Shown: one piece after another, positions 1 through 5,994 of the stretch
Layout of the letters: each line of letters opens with the position of its first letter
How positions within the stretch are numbered: the stretch's first letter is position 1
From: Thiotrichaceae bacterium
GTDB lineage: Bacteria > Pseudomonadota > Gammaproteobacteria > Thiotrichales > Thiotrichaceae
NCBI GenBank assembly: GCA_015494435.1
Contig: WGBH01000532.1
Coordinates: 1 to 6,819, forward strand
Length of the DNA stretch: 6,819 bases
Direction: 5' to 3'
Made by a program: the position numbers and the translations under genes
Notes under the pieces: model-generated
The model's input: the letters and a program-made list of their open reading frames with translations, nothing else
What the model was told of the DNA's origin: nothing
Database searches by the model: none

Positions 1-14
1 AAAAGAGACGCTTC

Positions 15-115
15 TTACCGCTTAATAAAACAGCGATAAAAAAACAACGTACTTTAAAAACCATCTCAGAATGGCTATGGTTTTCTATTGTCTGGATTTA
101 TTGCTGTTCAGGTAA
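15..115. repeat. Long imperfect inverted repeat upstream of the toxin gene
   Basis: Nested arms pair around a centre near base 70. TTACC (15-19) faces GGTAA (111-115). CAGCGATAAA (31-40) faces TTTATTGCTG (97-106) with one G-T pair. ACAA (44-47) faces TTGT (88-91), and AAAACCAT (57-64) faces ATGGTTTT (77-84). The size and broken-stem form recall an integron attC, but I see no GTTRRRY box at the right end and no TAAC partner at the left, so I do not call it one. It could be a degenerate cassette site, a terminator of a gene to the left, or a small palindromic element. Confidence 0.5.
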
Positions 116-173
116 AGTGTAAACTACTTTTTAGGTATATGAAGGATGCCAACTTGAGGATTAAATATTCCCA

Positions 174-473
174 ATGGATAACGGTTACTGGACAAAATTT
201 GAGGTAAAAACTGTTACTCCAAATGAGAATATACCTCATGGAATAAAATATTCATTAACCTTGCACAACCCATACAATAAGCGAATCCTTGGCTATGATA
301 ATGCTCATGGAATTAAATCTAAAAGAAAGAAATTTGGTGCTAAACGAACAACTTGGGATCACAAGCATGAAAGAAAAATTGTAGAAGCCTATGAGTTTGA
401 GAATGCGGGGCAACTACTTGAAGATTTTTGGACAGATGTTGAAAGAATAATGATTGAGGAAAAAGGTGAGTAA
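174..473 (+). CDS. tumE: Toxin of TumE-type toxin-antitoxin system (DUF6516 family)
   Basis: This 99-residue protein is the probable toxin of a two-gene toxin-antitoxin module. Family features visible are an early W-x-K-F-E strand, then the core HGIKYSLTLHNPYNKRILGYDN (residues about 22-43, quoted in part as KYSL and RILGYDN), a basic central stretch (KSKRKKFGAKR), a D-H-K-H motif and the C-terminal YEFENAGQLLEDFWTDVERI helix (73-92). This is the layout of short TumE/DUF6516 proteins, whose molecular target I do not know. The ATG at 174 is the only standard start after an in-frame stop at 162. A weak GAGGA lies 13 bases upstream. The stop is followed one base later by the next gene, so the two must be co-transcribed. 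Toxin-first order is usual for this family. Identification is from recalled sequence features, not a search. Confidence 0.82.
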   Translation: MDNGYWTKFEVKTVTPNENIPHGIKYSLTLHNPYNKRILGYDNAHGIKSKRKKFGAKRTTWDHKHERKIVEAYEFENAGQLLEDFWTDVERIMIEEKGE

Positions 474-474
474 T

Positions 475-846
475 ATGAAAGTCATGAATGTTGGTATTAT
501 TTCACAAGAAGATTATAAGAAAAGAACAATAGCTATAGCTAAGGGAGAATATAAACCGAAGGAAAATGAACCTAAAGTGTGGTTTGAATCCATAAAATCA
601 CTTTCACAGGTTTTGAGCAATGAAAATCAAGAATTATTGAAGCAAATTATTGAATATAAGCCCACATCATTGACGGAACTTGAAGAAATCAGTCAACGAA
701 AAAAATCAAACTTATCAAGGACACTAAAAACACTAGAAAGGTATGGCATTGTTTCATTGAATAAAGAAAAGGGAAAGCTTGTTCCTGTTGTAAATGCTTC
801 AAATTTCAAAGTGGAATTTGGTTTGAATGCAATCGTTTACCACTAG
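475..846 (+). CDS. tumA: HTH antitoxin / transcriptional repressor, TumA-type
   Basis: This 123-residue protein is the probable antitoxin and autorepressor partner of the preceding toxin. The N-terminal half (EPKVWFESIKSLSQVL, 32-47) is typical of antitoxins in this family. Residues about 66-95 form a winged helix-turn-helix of the MarR/HVO_A0114 type: LTELEEISQ, then the recognition helix KKSNLSRTLKTLERYG, then IVSL and a basic wing (NKEKGK). I chose the ATG at 475 because AAAGGTGAG (462-470), at the end of the toxin gene, is a good ribosome binding site for it. A TTG at 454 would add seven residues and has no better site; ATG 484 is also possible. One base separates it from the toxin stop, indicating coupled translation. 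A cassette-type recombination site starts 12 bases after its stop codon. Confidence 0.8.
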   Translation: MKVMNVGIISQEDYKKRTIAIAKGEYKPKENEPKVWFESIKSLSQVLSNENQELLKQIIEYKPTSLTELEEISQRKKSNLSRTLKTLERYGIVSLNKEKGKLVPVVNASNFKVEFGLNAIVYH

Positions 847-858
847 CAAAAAAAACAC

Positions 859-976
859 TTCTAACAAGGCATTTTACTTGATCCAAAACTCAGCCTTGTT
901 TTTGTGGCTTACGCTATCGCTTCAGCTTATCACAAAATCAAGTCTAAGCTTTGGTCAAGTAAACGCGGCGTTATGT
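859..976 (+). other. Integron attC recombination site (probable)
   Basis: A 118-bp imperfect palindrome. The left end TTCTAAC (859-865) acts as R'' box and the right end GTTATGT (970-976) fits the R' consensus GTTRRRY. Between them, after 5-base unpaired spacers AAGGC and GCGGC, the arms pair as ATTT/AAAC, ACTTGA (876-881) with TCAAGT (955-960), and CCAAA (883-887) with TTTGG (950-954). T882 is left unpaired, as is one T of the T-run at 872-875. Such extrahelical bases are the hallmark that directs IntI to one strand of attC. Pairing continues with CTTG (895-898) to CAAG (939-942) and TTTTGTG (900-906) to CACAAAA (931-937). The length matches VCR-like sites, and the terminal GCGGCGTTATG resembles the right end of Vibrio repeats. 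Confidence 0.8.
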
Positions 977-1143
977 GTCTGCAACGCTGATTCCCATTAC
1001 AGTAAGAATTGCATCAATGAAATTGAATAAGCCTTATACTCACTTGACTCATTTAACAAACTCTATAATGTTGGCATCAATTTTACAAAAACCGTCTAGC
1101 CTGAATGATTACGAGAACCTTTTACGAGAACCTTCCTGCGTCC
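977..1143. other. Non-coding stretch between attC and lepB
   Basis: The 167 bases between the cassette site and the end of lepB hold no gene I can support. Short open frames crossing it have no recognisable product and no ribosome binding site. No second attC and no clear terminator hairpin for lepB are visible; the palindromic attC beyond may partly serve to stop transcripts from either side. The only structure seen is the 13-base tandem repeat at 1109-1134. Confidence 0.5.
1109..1134. repeat. Perfect 13-bp tandem duplication
   Basis: The unit TTACGAGAACCTT occurs twice head to tail (1109-1121 and 1122-1134), ten bases beyond the 3' end of lepB. It does not look like a terminator and no function is evident; it may be a slippage duplication or the scar of an insertion next to the cassette boundary. 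Confidence 0.75.
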
Positions 1144-1827
1144 TTATTTCAGCATTTTAAAAAAACGTTCCATACGGGGTTTAAAGCTTTCTTTCGTATT
1201 TAAAGAGAGCAGTATCCGTGTGGCATGACCACGAATTTCAGAGCGTGGAATAAGTCCATAATACCGAGAGTCTGCACTGTTATCCCGATTGTCACCCATG
1301 ACAAAATATTGATCTTTAGGGATAGTGATGGGGCCGTAGTTTTTCATTGGGTTATAGTAATGTGGCTTCACTTGCATGACATGTGTAAGGCTTCCTATTG
1401 ATTCGAGTGCATACACCCCTTCTTCTTTATCTCCCTCACGTACAGGCTCTAAAATGGGGTCTCTTAGCTTAGAATAGTTTGCTGCATGACCATTAATAAA
1501 GAGCTGATTTTTCTTTATTTCAATCGTTTCTCCTGGCAGACCCATTAGGCGTTTAATCATCCGTTTATTGGCTGCTTTAGAGGTGAAGACAATAATATCA
1601 CCACGCTTAGGTTCACCTAAACGGGCTAAGGAGATATCAGTAAAGGGAATTTGCAAATCATAAGCCAATTTATTCTCCCATATCACATCACCTTCTAAAA
1701 TGGTCGGTTTCATTGAGCCTGTGGGGACAGGATGCCAGTCGGCTACTGCACCTCGAAAGATAAACAGAAATGAAATAAAAAGAAGGAATGTTTTATTATT
1801 ATTAATAATGGAAACTAATTTATTCAT
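1144..1827 (-). CDS. lepB: Signal peptidase I
   Basis: Serine-lysine endopeptidase (S26 family) of the inner membrane that removes signal peptides from exported preproteins on the periplasmic side. At 227 residues it is shorter than E. coli LepB (324). Only one membrane segment is apparent (about 11-29), followed by the catalytic domain. The nucleophile is Ser38 in PTGSMKPT (36-42). The general base is Lys92 in RMIKRLMGLPGE (89-100). The conserved GDNRDNSADSR box spans 178-188. All four family boxes are intact, so it should be active. ATG 1827 is preceded by only a weak AAGG about ten bases upstream. It lies 44 bases after gshA in the same direction and may share its transcript; the lepA-lepB-rnc arrangement found in many relatives is absent. 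Confidence 0.95.
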   Translation of the reverse strand: MNKLVSIINNNKTFLLFISFLFIFRGAVADWHPVPTGSMKPTILEGDVIWENKLAYDLQIPFTDISLARLGEPKRGDIIVFTSKAANKRMIKRLMGLPGETIEIKKNQLFINGHAANYSKLRDPILEPVREGDKEEGVYALESIGSLTHVMQVKPHYYNPMKNYGPITIPKDQYFVMGDNRDNSADSRYYGLIPRSEIRGHATRILLSLNTKESFKPRMERFFKMLK

Positions 1828-1871
1828 GATATTGGGGGCCTTATCATTCGTTGTTATTGTTTTTATAAAAA

Positions 1872-3449
1872 TTAGCTAAAGTAATATTTGAGAAAACTAT
1901 CAAAGTTTACATCGTCATTAGCTTCAACTTTTTGCTGCTCTAAAAGAGATAATTTCGCTTGTTGAACAAATTTATTCCAAGTCGTTTGACTCAACTCGCG
2001 CTCTAAAAAATAGTGTCGATGTTGTTCGGATTGACTTTGTGCAAAATCAAAATAACTACTGTGACGACTCATTAGCTCATCTAATAAACGTGCTGAAGAT
2101 GTGAGTTCGGGATGTTCAATAAGTTCCATTTGATATTTTAATGCCGACACATAACAAACATCACTATGAACAGCATTGAGCAACTCAGCAACGGGCATCA
2201 TGGCATCTAATAATTCTAATCCCCATGATGTTAGGGTGCGTTTTTTAGTATTCTGGCTCAATTTTAGCTGGGGCTTACGTCCAAAATGTGCCACGAGCGA
2301 TTGATTTTCGTCTATTTCTTGTTGTTCTTTTTTATCAATTTTAGGGCTTTGTTGCAGTAGGCAAAACAACATAAAGATTTCTAAGAAAAAAAGTTGTTTA
2401 TGGCTAATGCCCGCAGGATGGAAGGGGTTTATATCCACCGAACGTAATTCTACATAGCGAATACCACGGCTACTTAAGGCATCAACAGGTTTTTCAAAAC
2501 ATTCTAAAATCTGCTTCGGTCTAACGGTACTGTAATATTCATTTTCAATTTGCAGTAAATTAGTATTTAACTGACGATATTCACCATCCACTTTAACACC
2601 GATCTTTTCATACGCTTCATGGGGAGTACTAATGGCATATTGCAAACTTTCTATGTATTTTTCTATTGTGTCATAGTTCGCCTTAATGCCCGCTTTATGC
2701 TCTTTACGGTTGGTATAACCAATATCTCCCATGCGTAATGAGGTTCCCCAAGGTTCATAATAAGTATTTTTATTATAGATTTTCATACTATCTAATTTAG
2801 GAATACCACTTAGAAAGGTTTTACAAATAGCAGGAGAAGAACCAAACAAATAGGGAATCAACCAACCATAACGTTGAATATTACGCACCATGCCCATATA
2901 GCTATGGTTAATAAAATCTTTTGAACTACGTTTTTGTTGTTGCTCCAATTGCTGATAGTCTGCCCAAAATCCTATACCGATGGAATGATTAAAATGAATT
3001 CCTGCAATCACCTGCATCATCTTTCCATAGCGCCATGCCAAGCCTTGACGATAAACATGCTTCATTTTTCCGCCCGTTGAGCTACCATACTCTGCAATTT
3101 TAATATCCTTTTCACCGCGAATAATACAGGGCATACTATTTGTCCATAGTAGTTCATCCTCTAATTGCTGATAAACAAATGACTCAATATCCTGCAAAAA
3201 ATCCAGTGATTGATAAGCTCGATCACAAGGCGGGGTAATTAATTCCAATAGCGATTCGGCATAATCGGTGGTAATCCAAGGATTTTTTAAGGCAGAACCA
3301 AGTACTTTAGGGTGCATTGTTTGAGCAATATGCCCTTGAGTATCAACACGTAAGCTTTCTTTTTCTAACCCCGTTTTTGAATCTTTTAGGTGATCTTTTA
3401 TATTGTTTTTTTCAATACGCTGTAGACGTTTGTTAAGTATGGTATACAA
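1872..3449 (-). CDS. gshA: Glutamate--cysteine ligase
   Basis: Cytosolic ATP-dependent ligase joining L-glutamate (through its gamma-carboxyl) to L-cysteine, the first and limiting step of glutathione synthesis. Its 525 residues are close to the 518 of E. coli GshA, the proteobacterial type 1 family. Visible motifs are TGLEKESLRV (26-35) and TDYAESLLELITPP (61-74) of the metal/ATP site, NSMPC (104-108), EYGSSTGGKMKHVYR (120-134), HFNHS (152-156), LQIENEYYSTVRPK (299-312) and SRGIRYVELRSVDINPF (327-343). The start is TTG at 3449: GAGG (3457-3460) lies seven bases upstream, and the next in-frame ATG (residue 45) would remove the first conserved motif. E. coli gshA also starts with TTG. It is divergent from coaE and 44 bases before lepB. 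Glutathione from this pathway would also buffer mercury entering through MerC. Confidence 0.97.
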   Translation of the reverse strand: MYTILNKRLQRIEKNNIKDHLKDSKTGLEKESLRVDTQGHIAQTMHPKVLGSALKNPWITTDYAESLLELITPPCDRAYQSLDFLQDIESFVYQQLEDELLWTNSMPCIIRGEKDIKIAEYGSSTGGKMKHVYRQGLAWRYGKMMQVIAGIHFNHSIGIGFWADYQQLEQQQKRSSKDFINHSYMGMVRNIQRYGWLIPYLFGSSPAICKTFLSGIPKLDSMKIYNKNTYYEPWGTSLRMGDIGYTNRKEHKAGIKANYDTIEKYIESLQYAISTPHEAYEKIGVKVDGEYRQLNTNLLQIENEYYSTVRPKQILECFEKPVDALSSRGIRYVELRSVDINPFHPAGISHKQLFFLEIFMLFCLLQQSPKIDKKEQQEIDENQSLVAHFGRKPQLKLSQNTKKRTLTSWGLELLDAMMPVAELLNAVHSDVCYVSALKYQMELIEHPELTSSARLLDELMSRHSSYFDFAQSQSEQHRHYFLERELSQTTWNKFVQQAKLSLLEQQKVEANDDVNFDSFLKYYFS

Positions 3450-3515
3450 CAGGCAACCTCGGTAATAATGAACGGAATCTAAGAATTATATCGCATAAAA
3501 TAGGGAGTTAGCTTT
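3450..3515. promoter_or_regulatory. Divergent gshA/coaE promoter region
   Basis: The 66 bases between the two divergent starts must hold signals for both. On the - strand a perfect TATAAT (3485-3490) sits about 35 bases from the gshA TTG start; no good -35 box is visible at 16-18 bases. GAGG at 3457-3460 is the gshA ribosome binding site. On the + strand AGGGAG (3502-3507), eight bases before ATG 3516, serves coaE; its promoter is not clear. Confidence 0.45.
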
Positions 3516-4139
3516 ATGATAAAAGTGGGTTTAACAGGCGGTATTGGTTGTGGAAAAAGTACCGTCAGCAAAAATTTTGCAAGCAAAGGCATTAGCATTA
3601 TTGATGCGGATAAAATCGCTCATAATATTATTGCTCCAGAAACAAAAGCCTTGAAGGAAATCATTGTAGCCTTTGGTAAGAGCTTATTGCAAAAGGATGG
3701 CTCACTGAACCGTGCGGCATTAAAAAAACAAGTTTTTTCTGATACCAAAAAACTATTACGGCTTGAAGCCATTTTAGATCCAAAAATATATGCTGCTATC
3801 GAAAAGCAATTAGTTAAAAGCGAGGCATTAGCGAATACATCAAGGTATATAATCGCGGATATCCCGCTTCTCCTAGAAAAAAATTATAACAAGCTATTTG
3901 ATTATATCGTGGTGGTTGACTGTTTGCCTGAGCAACAAATTAAACGTATACAACAACGCGATAATATGAAGCTAGAAATCATTCAATCCATTATTGACAA
4001 ACAAATAAGTCGTGAAAAAAGACTAAAACAGGCAACCCATATTTTGGATAATAGTGGTAGCAAAGAGCAACTTTTATTACAAATAGAGGCATTGCACCAA
4101 GAGTTTATCCGCTTAGATATAAAATCAGCGTATAAATAA
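3516..4139 (+). CDS. coaE: Dephospho-CoA kinase
   Basis: Cytosolic P-loop kinase that phosphorylates the 3'-hydroxyl of the ribose of dephospho-CoA with ATP, the last step of coenzyme A synthesis. The 207 residues match the family (about 200). Walker A is GGIGCGKST (8-16). The IDADKIAH motif (29-36) holds the usual catalytic/substrate Asp. ADIPLLLEKNY (114-124), the strand YIVVVDC (130-136), RIQQRD of the lid (144-149) and ATHILDNSG (173-181) follow in the expected order. The start ATG has a clear AGGGAG eight bases upstream. Its 3' end overlaps that of hemW by 15 bases on the opposite strand. The common pilD-coaE-yacG neighbours are missing. Confidence 0.96.
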   Translation: MIKVGLTGGIGCGKSTVSKNFASKGISIIDADKIAHNIIAPETKALKEIIVAFGKSLLQKDGSLNRAALKKQVFSDTKKLLRLEAILDPKIYAAIEKQLVKSEALANTSRYIIADIPLLLEKNYNKLFDYIVVVDCLPEQQIKRIQQRDNMKLEIIQSIIDKQISREKRLKQATHILDNSGSKEQLLLQIEALHQEFIRLDIKSAYK

Positions 4140-5267
4140 CTCAATACTATCGTTCAAAAAATTCCAGCCTTTGACAGTGGTTGCTAGACGTTGCTTATCT
4201 TTTATAAGCAGTCCTTTTTGTCTCGCTTCTTCTAATTGAGGATGAATAATGGACAATTCTAAAGCGGTTCTTTGGGTAAATAAATCACGAGCAACCCCTT
4301 GTTTAAGTCGCAAAGCATTCATCATAAACTCAAAGGGAATCTCTGCGACCTCCAATTGTTGTGTCGATGAACGAGCATTATTGATTCGGATTTGTTGCAT
4401 ATATTGCTTCGGTTGACGGTATTTACTATAGCGTTGAATACTGCCATCAGGCGCGGTTATTTTTCCATGCGCCCCCGCTCCAATGCCGATATAATCACCA
4501 AATTGCCAGTAGTTCATATTATGCTGACAGCGTTGTTGATGACGTGCATAAGCCGACACCTCATATTGCTCAAAACCTGCCTGTTGCAATAGTCTTTGTC
4601 CTTTTTGTTGCATCTCCCACAAAATTTCATCATTAGGTAAAGTCGGTGGAGAATGGTGAAATAAAGTATTTGGCTCCAATGTGAGTTGATACCACGAAAG
4701 ATGCGTTGGCTCACAATCAATCGCTTGTTGTAAATCCTCTAATGCCTGTGTAATGCTTTGTTGAGGCAATCCAAACATTAAATCCAAATTAAAATTATCA
4801 AAACCTGCTTTGTGTGCAATCACAGCAGCATTCTTTGCCTCTTCACCATTATGTATGCGACCTAATGCGCTTAAATGCTTTGGGTTAAAACTTTGAATAC
4901 CAATGGATAAACGATTAATACCTGCTTCTCGATAAGCTTTAAAACGTTGTTGCTCAAAAGTGCCAGGATTCGCCTCCATCGTGACTTCCATTGCAGGACG
5001 CAGCGGCAATAAGGCTCGTAAACCTGATAATAATTGATCAATTGCTTCAGCAGAAAAAACACTCGGTGTTCCACCGCCAATAAAAACCGACTCCAAGCGC
5101 CGTCCCCAAATAGCAGGCAATTCTTGCTCAAGGTCCTTCAACAATGCCTCAATATAGCCCTGTTCAGGCAAATCATGCTGTATTTGATGCGAATTAAAAT
5201 CACAGTAAGGGCATTTTTTAATACACCAAGGAATATGAATATAAAGACTAAGGGGAATTGGCGTCAT
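4125..5267 (-). CDS. hemW: Heme chaperone HemW (radical SAM, HemN-like)
   Basis: Radical SAM protein that binds a 4Fe-4S cluster and transfers heme to membrane respiratory proteins; long annotated as an oxygen-independent coproporphyrinogen oxidase-like protein. The cluster motif is C15-x3-C19-x2-C22 in PWCIKKCPYCDF. The residue pattern C-D-F after the last Cys, instead of the C-x-C of true HemN, marks HemW. Further motifs are FIGGGTPS (62-69), MEANPGT (97-103), SIGIQSF (121-127), DLMFGLPQQ (162-170), LTLEPNT (195-201) and HNMNYW...GIGAGAHG (249-268). Length 380 is normal. ATG 5267 fits the family N-terminus but has no Shine-Dalgarno sequence. It lies 18 bases after the cysteine-rich gene of the mercury operon, where rdgB is often found in relatives, so it may depend on read-through from that operon. 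Confidence 0.95.
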   Translation of the reverse strand: MTPIPLSLYIHIPWCIKKCPYCDFNSHQIQHDLPEQGYIEALLKDLEQELPAIWGRRLESVFIGGGTPSVFSAEAIDQLLSGLRALLPLRPAMEVTMEANPGTFEQQRFKAYREAGINRLSIGIQSFNPKHLSALGRIHNGEEAKNAAVIAHKAGFDNFNLDLMFGLPQQSITQALEDLQQAIDCEPTHLSWYQLTLEPNTLFHHSPPTLPNDEILWEMQQKGQRLLQQAGFEQYEVSAYARHQQRCQHNMNYWQFGDYIGIGAGAHGKITAPDGSIQRYSKYRQPKQYMQQIRINNARSSTQQLEVAEIPFEFMMNALRLKQGVARDLFTQRTALELSIIHPQLEEARQKGLLIKDKQRLATTVKGWNFLNDSIELFIR

Positions 5268-5285
5268 TTTATTTAATTTTTATTG

Positions 5286-5504
5286 CTATTTAGTGCAACA
5301 ATCTGTGCCTTCCTGAATCGGTGGACAAGGCACTGTCCCATAAGAGCAAAATACACAACAATCACCTTTTAATGGCTTTAGTAATGTTTTACATTCAGAG
5401 CACTCATAAAACCATTGGCAAGCATCCGTTGGCATTACCTCGGTTTTTTCATGCTTGCAAACAGGGCAAGTTATTGTAGATTTTAAAAGAATTTCTTTAG
5501 CCAT
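5286..5504 (-). CDS. GDCCVxC-motif cysteine-rich small protein of the mercury operon
   Basis: A 72-residue soluble protein with 11 cysteines (13, 16, 29, 35, 38, 49, 50, 53, 60, 69, 70). Residues 13-38 (C-P-V-C ... C-S-E-C) look like a small zinc ribbon. Residues 48-62 (GDCCVFCSYGTVPCPP) are the signature of the GDCCVxC protein family, some members of which carry selenocysteine at the last motif position. Here that codon (5346-5348) is TGC, so this is the all-cysteine form. A vicinal Cys pair sits at 69-70. No signal peptide or membrane segment is seen, so it should be cytosolic. Its start overlaps merC by 8 bases, with AAGGAG (5512-5517) upstream, so translation is coupled. The family's function is not established; binding of Hg(II) delivered by MerC is my inference from gene position and thiol content. 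Confidence 0.85.
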   Translation of the reverse strand: MAKEILLKSTITCPVCKHEKTEVMPTDACQWFYECSECKTLLKPLKGDCCVFCSYGTVPCPPIQEGTDCCTK

Positions 5505-5916
5505 GAGTAGACTCCTTATTTTGTACTGCTATTTTGCAAACCTTATGCGGTGGAGAAATTAAGTCCCATATTGAAACCACTGACATTAAAGCCAAGGCGA
5601 AATAAAATACATCTGTTCTCCAACTTTCAGTCCAATATAGTTTTAATAAAACCAAAACAAGCACAGGACCAATTACACTTAATAAACCGCGCAGATGATT
5701 TCTATGTAAAAACCATGATAATAACGCGGACACTAAAGCGATGCTTGCAAAAATAGGTAATAAGGTTGATATAAACAAACCTTCATATTGAGCAAGAAAA
5801 CCCAGACCGACTGTTGCACCAAAAGATGCCAACAATGGAAAACAGGCGGAACATCCCATTGTTGAAACAACAGCCCCTAAAGAAGCAAAAAATTTTGCTA
5901 ATGATCCAATATTCAT
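5497..5916 (-). CDS. merC: Mercury transporter MerC
   Basis: Inner-membrane protein that takes up Hg(II) into the cytoplasm. Its 139 residues match Tn21 MerC (140), and the arrangement is the same: four membrane segments (about 10-30, 47-69, 75-92, 103-121) and the metal-binding pair C22/C25 in TMGCSACFP in the first one. LASFGATVGLGFLAQYEGLF (29-48) and SIWDLISPPHK (115-125) are also typical. C127 in the cytoplasmic tail is kept, but the second tail cysteine, C132 in Tn21, is replaced by Gln. The start has a strong GGAGG (5921-5925). It is read from the mercury-type promoter 36 bases upstream and overlaps the next gene by 8 bases. No merT, merP or merA accompanies it in the window, so any reductase must lie elsewhere. 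Confidence 0.92.
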   Translation of the reverse strand: MNIGSLAKFFASLGAVVSTMGCSACFPLLASFGATVGLGFLAQYEGLFISTLLPIFASIALVSALLSWFLHRNHLRGLLSVIGPVLVLVLLKLYWTESWRTDVFYFALALMSVVSIWDLISPPHKVCKIAVQNKESTHG

Positions 5917-5951
5917 TTTACCTCCAACTTTTATAATATAGATGCGCCAGA

Positions 5952-5982
5952 GTATAAATGCCGTACCTTAGTACGGAGTCAA
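5952..5982 (-). promoter_or_regulatory. MerR operator and merC promoter
   Basis: Read on the - strand: a -35 box TTGACT (5977-5982), then the perfect dyad CCGTAC-TAAG-GTACGG (5961-5976), then TTATAC (5952-5957) at 19-bp spacing. The arms, the 4-base centre and the -35 box abutting the dyad are the same as in the Tn501/Tn21 mer operator, and a spacer of about 19 bp is the over-long spacing that MerR corrects by twisting DNA when Hg(II) binds. TATACT would give 21 bp and is less likely. Transcription would begin near 5945, giving a leader of about 29 bases with a strong GGAGG. Confidence 0.9.
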
Positions 5983-5994
5983 TGCTATTAATAC

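Larger units (their letters stand above)
174..970 (+). mobile_element. Integron gene cassette carrying a toxin-antitoxin pair (minimum extent)
   Basis: Two tightly linked genes in the + direction are followed immediately by an attC-like site in the same direction, the defined structure of an integron cassette. The crossover would fall between G970 and T971. The left boundary is not identified: no GTTRRRY box occurs between base 1 and the toxin start, so the cassette may begin left of the window or at a degenerate site. Toxin-antitoxin cassettes are well known in large chromosomal integrons, where they help keep arrays from being lost. No integrase gene is present here. Confidence 0.62.

Noticed and set aside
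454..474. Alternative TTG start adding seven residues to the antitoxin
   Set aside because: ATG 475 has the clear AAAGGTGAG ribosome binding site and gives the usual N-terminus for the family.
1044..1069. TTGACT and TATAAT pair resembling a + strand promoter
   Set aside because: The spacer is only 14 bases, too short for sigma-70, and no gene follows on that strand.
1051..1076. Possible second attC beginning at ATTTAAC
   Set aside because: ATTTAAC fits the R'' consensus but there is no matching GTTRRRY box and no paired arms before lepB.
827..1160. Two small + strand open frames (67 and 61 codons) at 827-1030 and 975-1160
   Set aside because: The first lies almost wholly inside the attC palindrome and the second spans the non-coding gap into lepB; neither has a ribosome binding site or a recognisable product.
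4392..5276. Several open frames of 66-86 codons on both strands inside hemW
   Set aside because: They are out-of-frame readings of a well-supported gene, without known motifs.
5346..5348. Selenocysteine in the GDCCVxC protein
   Set aside because: The codon is TGC, not TGA, so no recoding is needed.
5550..5756. 68-codon + strand frame opposite merC
   Set aside because: It is antisense to an intact, recognisable MerC and has no family features.
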